Below are positions 1-6,022 of a stretch of DNA of 11,810 bases, in pieces. Positions within the stretch are counted from its first letter, which is position 1, and every line of letters starts with the position of its first letter. The notes under the pieces are model-generated. The model did not search any database. It was not told where the DNA came from and saw nothing but the letters and a program-made list of their open reading frames with translations. A program made the translations under genes and the position numbers. The stretch comes from Candidatus Gottesmanbacteria bacterium (GTDB lineage Bacteria > Patescibacteria > Microgenomatia > 2-02-FULL-39-11): assembly GCA_016186795.1 (NCBI GenBank), contig JACPKY010000002.1, positions 1 to 11,810 on the forward strand, written 5' to 3'.

Positions 1-2475
1 TGACATGATAACAGAGAATCTGTCCGGACCACGAGCAGTTGGACCGCTGATGTACACTTGAGCTTCACCATCTTGACTACTCCATCTTCTTCTTACTCCA
101 TCTCGTGTTACCCAGACTTCGATGCGAAGGGTAGTAATACCAGCTCTTCCTGGTGGTGGAGTGGAAGTGGGACCACCACCGGTACGAGGAGTGGGGGAGG
201 GAGTTATCGTTGAGGGAGCATTGCATGCAATTGACTGGAATTTGGTAAACGATTGGGTATCAGCAAGGTCCTCTTTGACAATGCCCCAATTTGCAGTTTG
301 AGGAGTATCGGCAATGACAAGATAATTTGCTATTTCAACAAAAGAATAATTTGATGAAGCAAGTGTTTCAAGAGTTTGCTCAATATAACTTGTGCGAGCG
401 GTATCGGATGTACTTAGTCCATACTCAGTTATCCAGATTGGTGATGCATCATTTTTACTTTGCATGAGTTGGCGAACACTATCAAGTCCTCCAAAATCTA
501 TCGATCCATTCCCACCATAGGCATGGACTGCAACTCTATCCCAACACGGTTTACCGCTACAGGAATTTTCTCCCGTTGAGAGTTCATATAACTCCGACAA
601 AAACTCAGTATCGGCCCCATCCATTCCTGTTGTAGAAACAAGAAGAGAAGCGTCAGCCGATTTAATTGTTTCATACGTGACTTTCTGCCACTTGATATAC
701 TCTTGGGCTTTTGAGCTTTTATTTCCACCGCATCCAGGGTGCCATCCACAGTTATTTGCCTCATTCCAGAATTCATACCGTGTAATTTTCCCGCTGTATC
801 TCGCAACAAGTGCTTTTAAAAACGATTTATAATCTTCTGTATGATCAGATGTCGGTGGGTATAAATGTGGATCTCCGTCATTTCCTCCGTTTGCCCAACC
901 TGGACTGGTAACAAGAAGCCCAACGACCTCAATGTTTCGATTCCTGGCACCATTTACAATCCTGTCAAAGTTATCCCAAGAATACGTATGTTGTCCGCCA
1001 CTTGGTGCATTTGGTTCAATTTGCGCCCAATCAAGACCGGTCCGAAGGACATTTCCGCATGCTGATTGAATTTTATCAAGCATCTGATTTTCCCACGATG
1101 CATCTTTGGCAGGCGAGTACCATCGTCCAAGGGAAGGACCAATCCCATAAAGAAGTCGATTTGCAGTAGGCGAAGGGGAGGTGTCTGGGGAGGTAGGAAC
1201 CGGAGTGAGATTAAGATTACAGCTTGCTATTGGCTGAGCTGATGTGTTGGTGCAACTATCAGTATCAAGCGCAGGTGAGTTATTGGAAAGATAGTTATCA
1301 CGGCAGAATCTGGATATTCCATGCATGTCTTGTGATTCAGTAAAGATATGATTCTCTGCTGGTTCTCCATTTTGTGTTGTATTATTGATTACCGCATTAC
1401 ATTTGCTTGCAGGAATACTTATTCCGCCTCGAACTGCCTCAACTGTATTATTGTTTATTACGGATTTTTCCGAGTATCCGAGCCAGAAGCCATAGTTATG
1501 TCCTTTTGACGTGTTTCTTTCAAAGACATTTCCCTCAGAAAATGTTGCTTCAAAACCATTTCCACTTGCGAACTTACTTTCCGCGTTGGCAGTATTGCCG
1601 ATAACTATGTTATTGTTGCTTGGAACGCCACCATTTCCATTGATATAAAATCCGTCCCCACCGTTATTGAGTGAATTATTTTCAATTCTATTCCTGTTGG
1701 AGTTTTCCATAAGAAGAATTCCGGCAGACTCACATCCGCCTCCCTGGCATTGACTGTTGACTCGATTATTGTTATCCGCATTGACCCCTGATACCTTCGA
1801 GTCTGAGGTACGAATAAGTCTTACTCCCCAGCCAGTATTTGAAGAATAGTTTCCACCGCTTACTTCAATGTTTTTGGAGTCAAACAACGATGCGCCAGCT
1901 ATATTTTGGGAAGCATTTGATTGAATGATTTTGGAATTTTGGACATTAATAAACATTATTCCCCCTCCTGTATCAGGTTTGGTCATTAAATCTGCCAGCC
2001 AGTCATGATCTTGACCTCCTATAGAATTTTGCGAGAAAGTAGAATTTTCAATAGTTACGTTTGAGGAGTCTTCGGCGTAAAGTCCTGCAAAAAATCCTTT
2101 TACGCTGCACCCTGAAATCGTTACATTCGTACGTCCGACAATGGAAATGCCCGATTTGGACGAGTCAGTATTGTTATTCCCATCAATTGTTACTCCGTTG
2201 CAATTGAGTGTCGTATCGTTCCCAACGATATCAACACCTGAGGTAAAGTTTTCGTTGCACAGCGTTCCTCCAGGACTATTTATTTGCGTTCTTCCATTTG
2301 GATTTGCCTGGATACATTGACTTGCTGCCTGGCTTCGCGTGTCGCCGAGACTACTTTCTATCGCTTTTTTCCCTGCAACTATTCCGGAAAGAAGGAAAAA
2401 AGAGGCAACAATAGTCAAAAGTTGAGGGAGAGTAAGAGAACGTTTCGATTTTTTGGAACGTAAATTTTTGCGCAT
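1..2475 (-). CDS. Membrane-anchored beta-helix plus GH-A-type glycoside hydrolase surface protein (C-terminus cut by window edge)
   Basis: The frame is open from ATG at 2475 to base 1: 825 codons with no stop, so the end lies outside the window. Seen in order: a basic N-terminus and hydrophobic segment (residues about 16-36, signal anchor or uncleaved signal); an Asn/Ser/Gly-rich region (about 48-415) with repeated strands such as NVTISGCSVKG and NRIENNSL, typical of right-handed parallel beta-helices (PbH1/NosD type); a Pro/Thr/Ser linker (423-438); a TIM-barrel-like glycosidase region (about 438-745); a second Pro/Thr linker (about 747-775); and the start of a beta-rich domain. In the glycosidase part, EFWNEANN gives putative acid/base E572 and WITEYGLS gives putative nucleophile E684, spaced as in clan GH-A families such as GH39 or GH5. 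Several Cys suggest extracytoplasmic disulfides. The substrate is unknown. ATG lies 6 nt after the stop of the cohesin-like gene, so translation is probably coupled. Confidence 0.85.
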   Translation of the reverse strand, partial: MRKNLRSKKSKRSLTLPQLLTIVASFFLLSGIVAGKKAIESSLGDTRSQAASQCIQANPNGRTQINSPGGTLCNENFTSGVDIVGNDTTLNCNGVTIDGNNNTDSSKSGISIVGRTNVTISGCSVKGFFAGLYAEDSSNVTIENSTFSQNSIGGQDHDWLADLMTKPDTGGGIMFINVQNSKIIQSNASQNIAGASLFDSKNIEVSGGNYSSNTGWGVRLIRTSDSKVSGVNADNNNRVNSQCQGGGCESAGILLMENSNRNRIENNSLNNGGDGFYINGNGGVPSNNNIVIGNTANAESKFASGNGFEATFSEGNVFERNTSKGHNYGFWLGYSEKSVINNNTVEAVRGGISIPASKCNAVINNTTQNGEPAENHIFTESQDMHGISRFCRDNYLSNNSPALDTDSCTNTSAQPIASCNLNLTPVPTSPDTSPSPTANRLLYGIGPSLGRWYSPAKDASWENQMLDKIQSACGNVLRTGLDWAQIEPNAPSGGQHTYSWDNFDRIVNGARNRNIEVVGLLVTSPGWANGGNDGDPHLYPPTSDHTEDYKSFLKALVARYSGKITRYEFWNEANNCGWHPGCGGNKSSKAQEYIKWQKVTYETIKSADASLLVSTTGMDGADTEFLSELYELSTGENSCSGKPCWDRVAVHAYGGNGSIDFGGLDSVRQLMQSKNDASPIWITEYGLSTSDTARTSYIEQTLETLASSNYSFVEIANYLVIADTPQTANWGIVKEDLADTQSFTKFQSIACNAPSTITPSPTPRTGGGPTSTPPPGRAGITTLRIEVWVTRDGVRRRWSSQDGEAQVYISGPTARGPDRFSVIMS

Positions 2476-2481
2476 AATCTT

Positions 2482-3075
2482 TTAGTCTTTCGGATTGATT
2501 GTCAGTGTAGCATTTGTGTGGTTCTCAAGAATATTTTTCCCATCTGATGCTACAACAGTATTTTTTTGATCAAAAGCAACTGTTGTTGATAAAGTCGGGG
2601 AGAGTGCTCGGAAAACAACCGTTGCAACGATTCCTGAGCCGATCGGTGCAGTGATCGTATTTTTTTTAAGAAGTGCAACACCGGATATGCGAATGGTAGA
2701 TGTTTCAATTTTTTTGATTGGGTAATTTCCAAAATACGATCCCTGTATTATCTCTGTAGGCTGAAGATATTGCGGATCAAAAAGAATAACGAAATCTGAA
2801 GCTGCAACTTTTTGGCTCGGAGAGTCAAGGATTATTTTGACGAGAACAGTTTCTCCACTGGTATATACCTGTTTATCGGTAAGGAATTTCACTGAGGCAG
2901 AAGTTGGATGGGTAGTTGGGGGTGAGTTTTTTTGAGCAGGGAAAATAGATGGCTGAGTTACTTTTATTGTCAAGGCCGCAATAATGCCAACAAGAAGGAC
3001 GAGAAGGAGAATAGGAAGTGATGGATGCTGAGCATACACAGACTTTCCAGTCTTCGACCGGCGTTTTTTTGCCAT
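2482..3075 (-). CDS. Membrane-anchored cohesin-like domain protein
   Basis: A 197-residue protein. Seen: a basic N-terminus (MAKKRRSKTGK), one transmembrane segment (about 20-37), a Pro/Thr-rich spacer (about 40-60), then one beta-rich domain (about 61-195). That domain has the pattern of cohesin and related carbohydrate-binding folds: a ...YTSGETVLVKIILDS... opening, SDFVILFDP in the middle, and GSGIVATVVFRAL near the end. Cohesins bind dockerins and assemble extracellular complexes; isolated cohesin-like domains in non-cellulosomal bacteria may serve other surface interactions. No dockerin-like Ca-binding repeat is seen in the visible part of the downstream partner. It is the first gene of the minus-strand surface operon. 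The start is set by a TTGACA-17-TATCGT promoter whose -10 ends 9 nt before ATG, so the mRNA is probably leaderless. Confidence 0.8.
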   Translation of the reverse strand: MAKKRRSKTGKSVYAQHPSLPILLLVLLVGIIAALTIKVTQPSIFPAQKNSPPTTHPTSASVKFLTDKQVYTSGETVLVKIILDSPSQKVAASDFVILFDPQYLQPTEIIQGSYFGNYPIKKIETSTIRISGVALLKKNTITAPIGSGIVATVVFRALSPTLSTTVAFDQKNTVVASDGKNILENHTNATLTINPKD

Positions 3076-3084
3076 ACACTTGTA

Positions 3085-3113
3085 ACGATAGAAGGCTCGG
3101 GGAAAAGTGTCAA
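3085..3113 (-). promoter_or_regulatory. Promoter of the cohesin/beta-helix surface operon
   Basis: On the minus strand, TTGACA (3113-3108) is followed by a 17-nt spacer and TATCGT (3090-3085). The predicted transcript start is about 3 nt before the ATG at 3075, which leaves no room for a Shine-Dalgarno sequence. It lies back to back with the dcd promoter, so the two transcription units may compete. Confidence 0.65.
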
Positions 3114-3116
3114 GTG

Positions 3117-3125
3117 TGGTAGAAT
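3117..3125 (+). promoter_or_regulatory. Extended -10 promoter of dcd
   Basis: TGGTAGAAT fits an extended -10 element (TGn plus TAnAAT). It ends 6 nt before the dcd ATG at 3132, so transcription would begin at or next to the start codon. No convincing -35 was found. Confidence 0.55.
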
Positions 3126-3131
3126 GAGCGT

Positions 3132-3698
3132 ATGATTCTTTCTGACCGCGACATAAAAAAATATCTTTCTTCAGGAAAAATTAAAATTTCTCCAAAGCCA
3201 AATCTTTCAGAAGCTCTTGGTTCTTGCTCAATTGATTTGCGATTAGGAGATACGTTTCGCATCTTTGAACATAGCCGATTTCCATTCATCGATACGGCAA
3301 ACCCAACTCTTTCCAAAGATCTCACAACCCTTATAACGATCAAAAAAGGTGAATCATTTGTTCTACAGCCGGGAGATTTCGTTCTGGCAACAACAATTGA
3401 AAGTATTACCCTTCCCAAAAATTTGCTCGCACGTTTGGAAGGGAGGTCGTCTCTGGGAAGACTTGGTATCGTTGTACATTCAACTGCGTCCATTTTTGAG
3501 CCAGGATACAGCGGAAAAGTCGTCATGGAGATGGGGAATATGGCCAGAATTCCCGTTGCCCTTTATAGCGGTATGCGGGTTTGTGCTTTGACGTTTGAAG
3601 AGCTTACCAGTTCTTCAGACGTTCCGTATAACTTGAAAAAAAGTGCCAAATACATGAATCAGGATTCTCCTGTGGCCTCCAAAATTTCCTCAGATTGA
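3132..3698 (+). CDS. dcd: dCTP deaminase
   Basis: A 188-residue enzyme that converts dCTP to dUTP in the cytoplasm, feeding dTMP synthesis through dUTPase. The length fits the family (about 190 aa). Seen: the hallmark GRSSLGRLGIVVHSTAS (104-120), supplying the Ser/Arg substrate-binding residues and A119, then the EPGYSGKVVMEMGN segment with the putative catalytic E133, then PVALYSGMRV and a C-terminal PYNLKKSAKY...ASKISSD tail. The VHSTA segment and this tail resemble the monofunctional E. coli-type enzyme more than the archaeal bifunctional deaminase/dUTPase; that subtype call is inference. No Shine-Dalgarno is present; the extended -10 just upstream supports this ATG as a leaderless start. 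It stands alone, divergent from the surface operon. Confidence 0.93.
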   Translation: MILSDRDIKKYLSSGKIKISPKPNLSEALGSCSIDLRLGDTFRIFEHSRFPFIDTANPTLSKDLTTLITIKKGESFVLQPGDFVLATTIESITLPKNLLARLEGRSSLGRLGIVVHSTASIFEPGYSGKVVMEMGNMARIPVALYSGMRVCALTFEELTSSSDVPYNLKKSAKYMNQDSPVASKISSD

Positions 3699-3714
3699 TT
3701 ATATCCTATAGTTT

Positions 3715-3743
3715 TTGACTTTTGATGGCAAATAGAGTATCAT
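3715..3743 (+). promoter_or_regulatory. Putative promoter of the propeller-like gene
   Basis: TTGACT (3715-3720), a 17-nt spacer and TATCAT (3738-3743) give a near-consensus sigma70-type promoter just after dcd. The predicted start near 3750 places the following hairpin (3753-3800) at the very 5' end of the transcript and leaves a leader of about 188 nt before the ATG at 3938. Confidence 0.55.
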
Positions 3744-3752
3744 CCGTGGAGT

Positions 3753-3800
3753 AAAAATCACTCTTTTGTGCATTGGTGCACAACAAAAAGGGTGATTTTT
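3753..3800 (+). terminator. Long hairpin with T-run: dcd terminator or leader attenuator
   Basis: Arm 3753-3772 and arm 3777-3800 are almost perfectly complementary (AAAAATCAC...TGCA and its reverse complement, with one mismatch and a small bulge) around the loop TTGG, and the structure ends in five T. It could terminate dcd transcription. It also lies immediately after the predicted start of the next transcript, so it could act as an attenuator or release a short RNA. Confidence 0.65.
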
Positions 3801-3850
3801 CATGCTCTTTGACACGTGAGTGAGAAGAAAGGCCTGGGAACATGCGATTT

Positions 3851-3931
3851 GCGCATATATATATGTGTGCAGATTGTATGTTCTCGGGCAGGAACATTCG
3901 AAAACAAACGGATGCCCGCATTCACAGGAGG
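3851..3931 (+). promoter_or_regulatory. Structured 5' leader with possible pseudoknot ahead of a perfect SD
   Basis: Seen: a hairpin from 3851-3860 with 3861-3870 (ten pairs on paper, two of them G-T, fewer once a loop is allowed); a 6-bp stem ATGTTC (3878-3883) with GAACAT (3892-3897); and a loop containing CGGGCA (3885-3890), exactly complementary to TGCCCG (3913-3918). This arrangement permits an H-type pseudoknot ending 7 nt before AGGAGG (3926-3931). Whether it forms or regulates translation is inference. Confidence 0.45.
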
Positions 3932-3937
3932 TTTCTC

Positions 3938-5038
3938 ATGAAAGGGTATCAACTGGCATTACGGCGAATTTTCTGGTCGCAGCGGCCTATCGCGTTATTT
4001 TGGCTGCTCGTTGCCATTTTGGGGATGACGCTGGTCTGGCTCGCCGTGTTTGACTTTACATCCAGCAACAGCGTCTGGTCGGTCGCCACAGAAGAAGATG
4101 GCACGGTCGTTGCGCTCGGGATGGATGACGGAGTGCAACTTCTCTCCATCAATGCGCCTGACGTCGTTGTCAAAAAGGCGTATATCGCACTGGGGAATAG
4201 GGTTAACAGTATGCTGCTGAAGGATCACATTCTTTACGTCGCTGCCGGAAATATGGTCCATACGGTGGACGTATTCGATCTGGATCGTCCACAAAGGACC
4301 GATTATTGGTCGGCAGGAGACGCCCAGATTTCTAAAATCCTCGTCCAGGGGTGTCATGCATTCGTGCTTCACCCGAAAGATATTGGTGACGTGAATCTGT
4401 GCAGTACCGTCACCAAACCGGTCATCAAGACAGCTGACCGGATTCTCGATTTTGCCGTTTCCGGCGACGTCTTGTACTTTGTCGCTGGTGACGGGTATGA
4501 ACTGGGGTCTGTGAATCTACTCAGCGGGAACGTCTCATGGTTTCACGTCGGCGAGAAAGGCAAGGGCAGTCGCTTCTTCGCCATCGCCGCGGACCCAAAC
4601 AAAAATGTCCTGTATGCAACCAGCATCCAAATGCCCGTTGTGAGAGGAAATCACTACACCCGGCTCCACGCCTGGAGTTTGTTTGACCAGCAGCAACCGC
4701 GCCCGATCGAGGAAGGTTCCGCAATCGTCGGACCATGCTGCACCGGACGGATTGAGGTCAGGGAGTCGAAGTTGTACATCGCCGATCCGTTTGGATCAGC
4801 CGATGTTTTTGATGTTTCGGCGGTCGCGGAGCAGGGATTGAGAAGCATGAAACATCTCAATTGGGGAGGATTGAGTAGCACAGGTGTAGATGACATTCAT
4901 CCCCTCATACAATTCGTTCCCTTTCAGGATGGAACGTTGGGGTTGGGCGCCGGAGGTCGGGACGGGTTGCTGATTGCTAAGCCGAAACCAACCTCCACCG
5001 GTAGTGGACTTTTTGATCGAACGCTCTACCGTCCATAA
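3938..5038 (+). CDS. Orphan membrane-anchored beta-propeller-like protein
   Basis: 366 residues from the ATG at 3938, chosen because a perfect AGGAGG (3926-3931) sits 6 nt upstream; the frame is open back to an ATG at 3842 but that stretch looks like untranslated leader. Seen: a short basic N-terminus (MKGYQLALRR), one transmembrane helix (about 18-39), then a soluble, presumably external region. That region repeats strand patterns such as VWSVATEEDGTVVALGMDDGVQLL, HILYVAAGNMVHTVDVFDL and SKLYIADPFGSADVFDVS, spaced like blades of a beta-propeller (LVIVD/WD-like). No catalytic motif is recognised. Sampled 60-base lines in the gene are about 50-62% GC, against about 42% in dcd and the next gene, suggesting transfer or different selection. 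It appears to be a single-gene transcription unit. The fold is inferred from pattern only. Confidence 0.75.
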   Translation: MKGYQLALRRIFWSQRPIALFWLLVAILGMTLVWLAVFDFTSSNSVWSVATEEDGTVVALGMDDGVQLLSINAPDVVVKKAYIALGNRVNSMLLKDHILYVAAGNMVHTVDVFDLDRPQRTDYWSAGDAQISKILVQGCHAFVLHPKDIGDVNLCSTVTKPVIKTADRILDFAVSGDVLYFVAGDGYELGSVNLLSGNVSWFHVGEKGKGSRFFAIAADPNKNVLYATSIQMPVVRGNHYTRLHAWSLFDQQQPRPIEEGSAIVGPCCTGRIEVRESKLYIADPFGSADVFDVSAVAEQGLRSMKHLNWGGLSSTGVDDIHPLIQFVPFQDGTLGLGAGGRDGLLIAKPKPTSTGSGLFDRTLYRP

Positions 5039-5063
5039 ACACGAATTTCACTTCTCACATACG

Positions 5064-5080
5064 TGTCGCGGGTCGCGACA
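5064..5080. terminator. GC-rich hairpin after the propeller-like gene
   Basis: TGTCGCG (5064-5070) and CGCGACA (5074-5080) form a perfect 7-bp stem with the loop GGT, 25 bp after the stop codon. There is no strong T-run, so it may be a weak terminator or an mRNA 3'-end stabiliser. Part of it (GGGTCG) could alternatively pair with CGACCC near 5103-5108. Confidence 0.4.
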
Positions 5081-5120
5081 AAGCCTTTTCAAGGAATTGT
5101 TACGACCCGTGTACATCAGA

Positions 5121-5140
5121 TGCGATAAAAAATTATCGCA
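5121..5140. repeat. Perfect 8-bp inverted repeat in the 5039-5353 non-coding gap
   Basis: TGCGATAA (5121-5128) and TTATCGCA (5133-5140) flank AAAA, followed by a second ATGCGAT copy. It lies just upstream of the -10 of the next gene, so it could be an operator or a weak bidirectional hairpin. CATGCGAT also occurs at 3841-3848, before the propeller-like gene. Confidence 0.4.
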
Positions 5141-5169
5141 TGCGATGTGCATCACTTCTTATCCTGTAG

Positions 5170-5175
5170 TATAAT
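5170..5175 (+). promoter_or_regulatory. Consensus -10 box (TATAAT) for the 5354 gene
   Basis: A perfect TATAAT with only a weak -35 at the expected distance (GTGCAT, 5147-5152). The predicted start near 5182 gives a leader of about 172 nt before the ATG at 5354. Confidence 0.5.
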
Positions 5176-5186
5176 TACTTTTCCTC

Positions 5187-5207
5187 AAGACTAAGTCTTC
5201 TTTTTTT
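5187..5207 (+). terminator. Short hairpin plus T-run at the predicted transcript start
   Basis: AAGAC and GTCTT (5187-5199, loop TAA) are followed by C and seven T (5201-5207). It may be a weak intrinsic terminator or attenuator placed directly after the -10 box, paralleling the hairpin/T-run near 3753-3800. Confidence 0.4.
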
Positions 5208-5243
5208 GCAGAAGCATTTTATTCTTGTGGGTATTGTTCTTTA

Positions 5244-5259
5244 AAAACTCGCACAAGCC
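5244..5259. repeat. Left copy of a perfect 16-bp inverted repeat bracketing the 5354-5896 gene
   Basis: AAAACTCGCACAAGCC here is the exact reverse complement of 5963-5978. The match stops at both edges. CCTCCT, complementary to the gene's AGGAGG, begins at its last base (5259-5264). Confidence 0.8.
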
Positions 5260-5310
5260 CTCCTTTATTGATCTTGTAGGGAGCAGCATGAGAAAAATCG
5301 TTTTTTCTCA
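5259..5310 (+). promoter_or_regulatory. Leader with anti-Shine-Dalgarno-like CCTCCT and an AT-rich hairpin
   Basis: CCTCCT (5259-5264) is fully complementary to the AGGAGG at 5340-5345 and could sequester it. A 9-bp A/T-rich hairpin (5289-5310, loop TCGT) lies between. Both are visible in sequence; a regulatory role is inference. Confidence 0.35.
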
Positions 5311-5353
5311 GTCGGTTCTCTACGGGGGAAAATTCATTCAGGAGGATATTTCA

Positions 5354-5896
5354 ATGAAGATACGCGTTCAAAACCAACTTACTCTCCAGCCAATGTCGAG
5401 AGAATTCCAAGATGTGATTATGGAAAATGACGCCACAATGATCCAAGCCGTGACTCGAGCAAAAGCTCAAGGATTAACTCTGCCGGAGTTGAAGGATCGC
5501 GAGTATTTCATTCTCAGGCAGACGAATCACTCAATTATCAGGATGCCGCCGACAACAAGATTGAAGGAGAATGATGTTGTTTGCGTGACGGACCATCATG
5601 ATGAATTTGTTGTAACAATTGTTGTACAAGAGCATGATAAGCTACTCGGACACGGACATAAGAAGTCTGTAAGGGTTTTCAAGAATACCCGGATCGAGGC
5701 ACTATTGTGGGAAGCTCATACTATCATGTCTCATCATTTCGAGACATGGTTGAGATCTTCATTCATGGCGCCCATCGGACCGGGTGGACGCTATTCTATC
5801 GTGAGCCCCTCGATTTACGTAACAAAAGAAATGAGACACATCATTATAATTCCCGAGCATGTAAGAGTTAAAAGAAAAGGAGAAAACAACAAATAA
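5354..5896 (+). CDS. Orphan protein, possibly with ubiquitin-like beta-grasp domain(s)
   Basis: 180 residues from the ATG at 5354, preceded by AGGAGG (5340-5345) at 8-nt spacing. An in-frame ATG at 5288 with AGGGAG before it would give 202 aa and cannot be excluded. No signal peptide or membrane segment is seen, so it is probably cytoplasmic. Residues 1-90 have the order and spacing of a beta-grasp fold: starting strand KIRVQNQLTLQ, helix ATMIQAVTRAKAQG, strand REYFILRQ, then TTRLKENDVVCVTD, like the closing segment of ubiquitin/ThiS-like proteins. Residues about 104-172 (SVRVFKNTRIEALLWEAHTI...IIIIPEHVRVK) may be a second, diverged copy. There is no C-terminal Gly-Gly; the protein ends in a basic tail. 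The family assignment is a hypothesis. It is a single-gene unit enclosed by a 16-bp inverted repeat. Confidence 0.7.
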   Translation: MKIRVQNQLTLQPMSREFQDVIMENDATMIQAVTRAKAQGLTLPELKDREYFILRQTNHSIIRMPPTTRLKENDVVCVTDHHDEFVVTIVVQEHDKLLGHGHKKSVRVFKNTRIEALLWEAHTIMSHHFETWLRSSFMAPIGPGGRYSIVSPSIYVTKEMRHIIIIPEHVRVKRKGENNK

Positions 5897-5912
5897 CAGC
5901 GTCGGAGAATAA

Positions 5913-5959
5913 AGATACCGGATATTTTACACCCAATTGGGTTTGAATTTCCGGTATCT
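5913..5959. terminator. Long hairpin after the beta-grasp-like gene
   Basis: AGATACCGGA (5913-5922) and TCCGGTATCT (5950-5959) form a perfect 10-bp stem enclosing the palindrome ACCCAATTGGGT (5931-5942). It starts 16 nt after the stop codon. No T-run follows, so it may stabilise the 3' end rather than terminate by itself, or be part of a mobile cassette end. Confidence 0.6.
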
Positions 5960-5962
5960 CCC

Positions 5963-5978
5963 GGCTTGTGCGAGTTTT
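5963..5978. repeat. Right copy of the 16-bp inverted repeat
   Basis: GGCTTGTGCGAGTTTT is the exact reverse complement of 5244-5259. Together the copies span 735 bp that contain the beta-grasp-like gene, most of its leader and its 3' hairpin. Confidence 0.8.
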
Positions 5979-5999
5979 CATTCATCCCACCTTATCAGG

Positions 6000-6005
6000 T
6001 ATAAT
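6000..6005 (+). promoter_or_regulatory. -10 box (TATAAT) for the 6023 gene
   Basis: A perfect TATAAT ends 17 nt before the ATG at 6023, predicting a leader of about 10 nt without a clear Shine-Dalgarno. The expected -35 position (5977-5982, TTCATT) is poor and overlaps the end of the 16-bp repeat. Confidence 0.5.
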
Positions 6006-6022
6006 CCAGGAATAGGTTCTCT

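Noticed and set aside
498..2396. Several open frames on both strands inside 1-2475 (for example 865-1065 plus, 1407-1604 plus, 498-809 minus)
   Set aside because: They are shadows of the continuous 825-codon minus-strand frame, whose translation has coherent domains and catalytic motifs.
3132..3698. Bifunctional dCTP deaminase/dUTPase
   Set aside because: The VHSTA segment and the C-terminal tail look like the monofunctional E. coli type.
3842..3937. N-terminal extension of the propeller-like gene from ATG 3842
   Set aside because: The extension has no SD and Cys/His-rich low-sense sequence, while ATG 3938 has a perfect AGGAGG and a proper membrane anchor follows.
3753..5140. Integron-type attC sites or a CRISPR array in the 3700-6000 region
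   Set aside because: No integrase core-site pattern, integrase gene or regularly spaced direct repeats were seen; only isolated inverted repeats.
5225..5353. N-terminal extension of the beta-grasp-like gene from 5225
   Set aside because: It crosses the leader hairpin and the 16-bp repeat; ATG 5354 has AGGAGG at good spacing. The start at 5288 remains possible but less likely.
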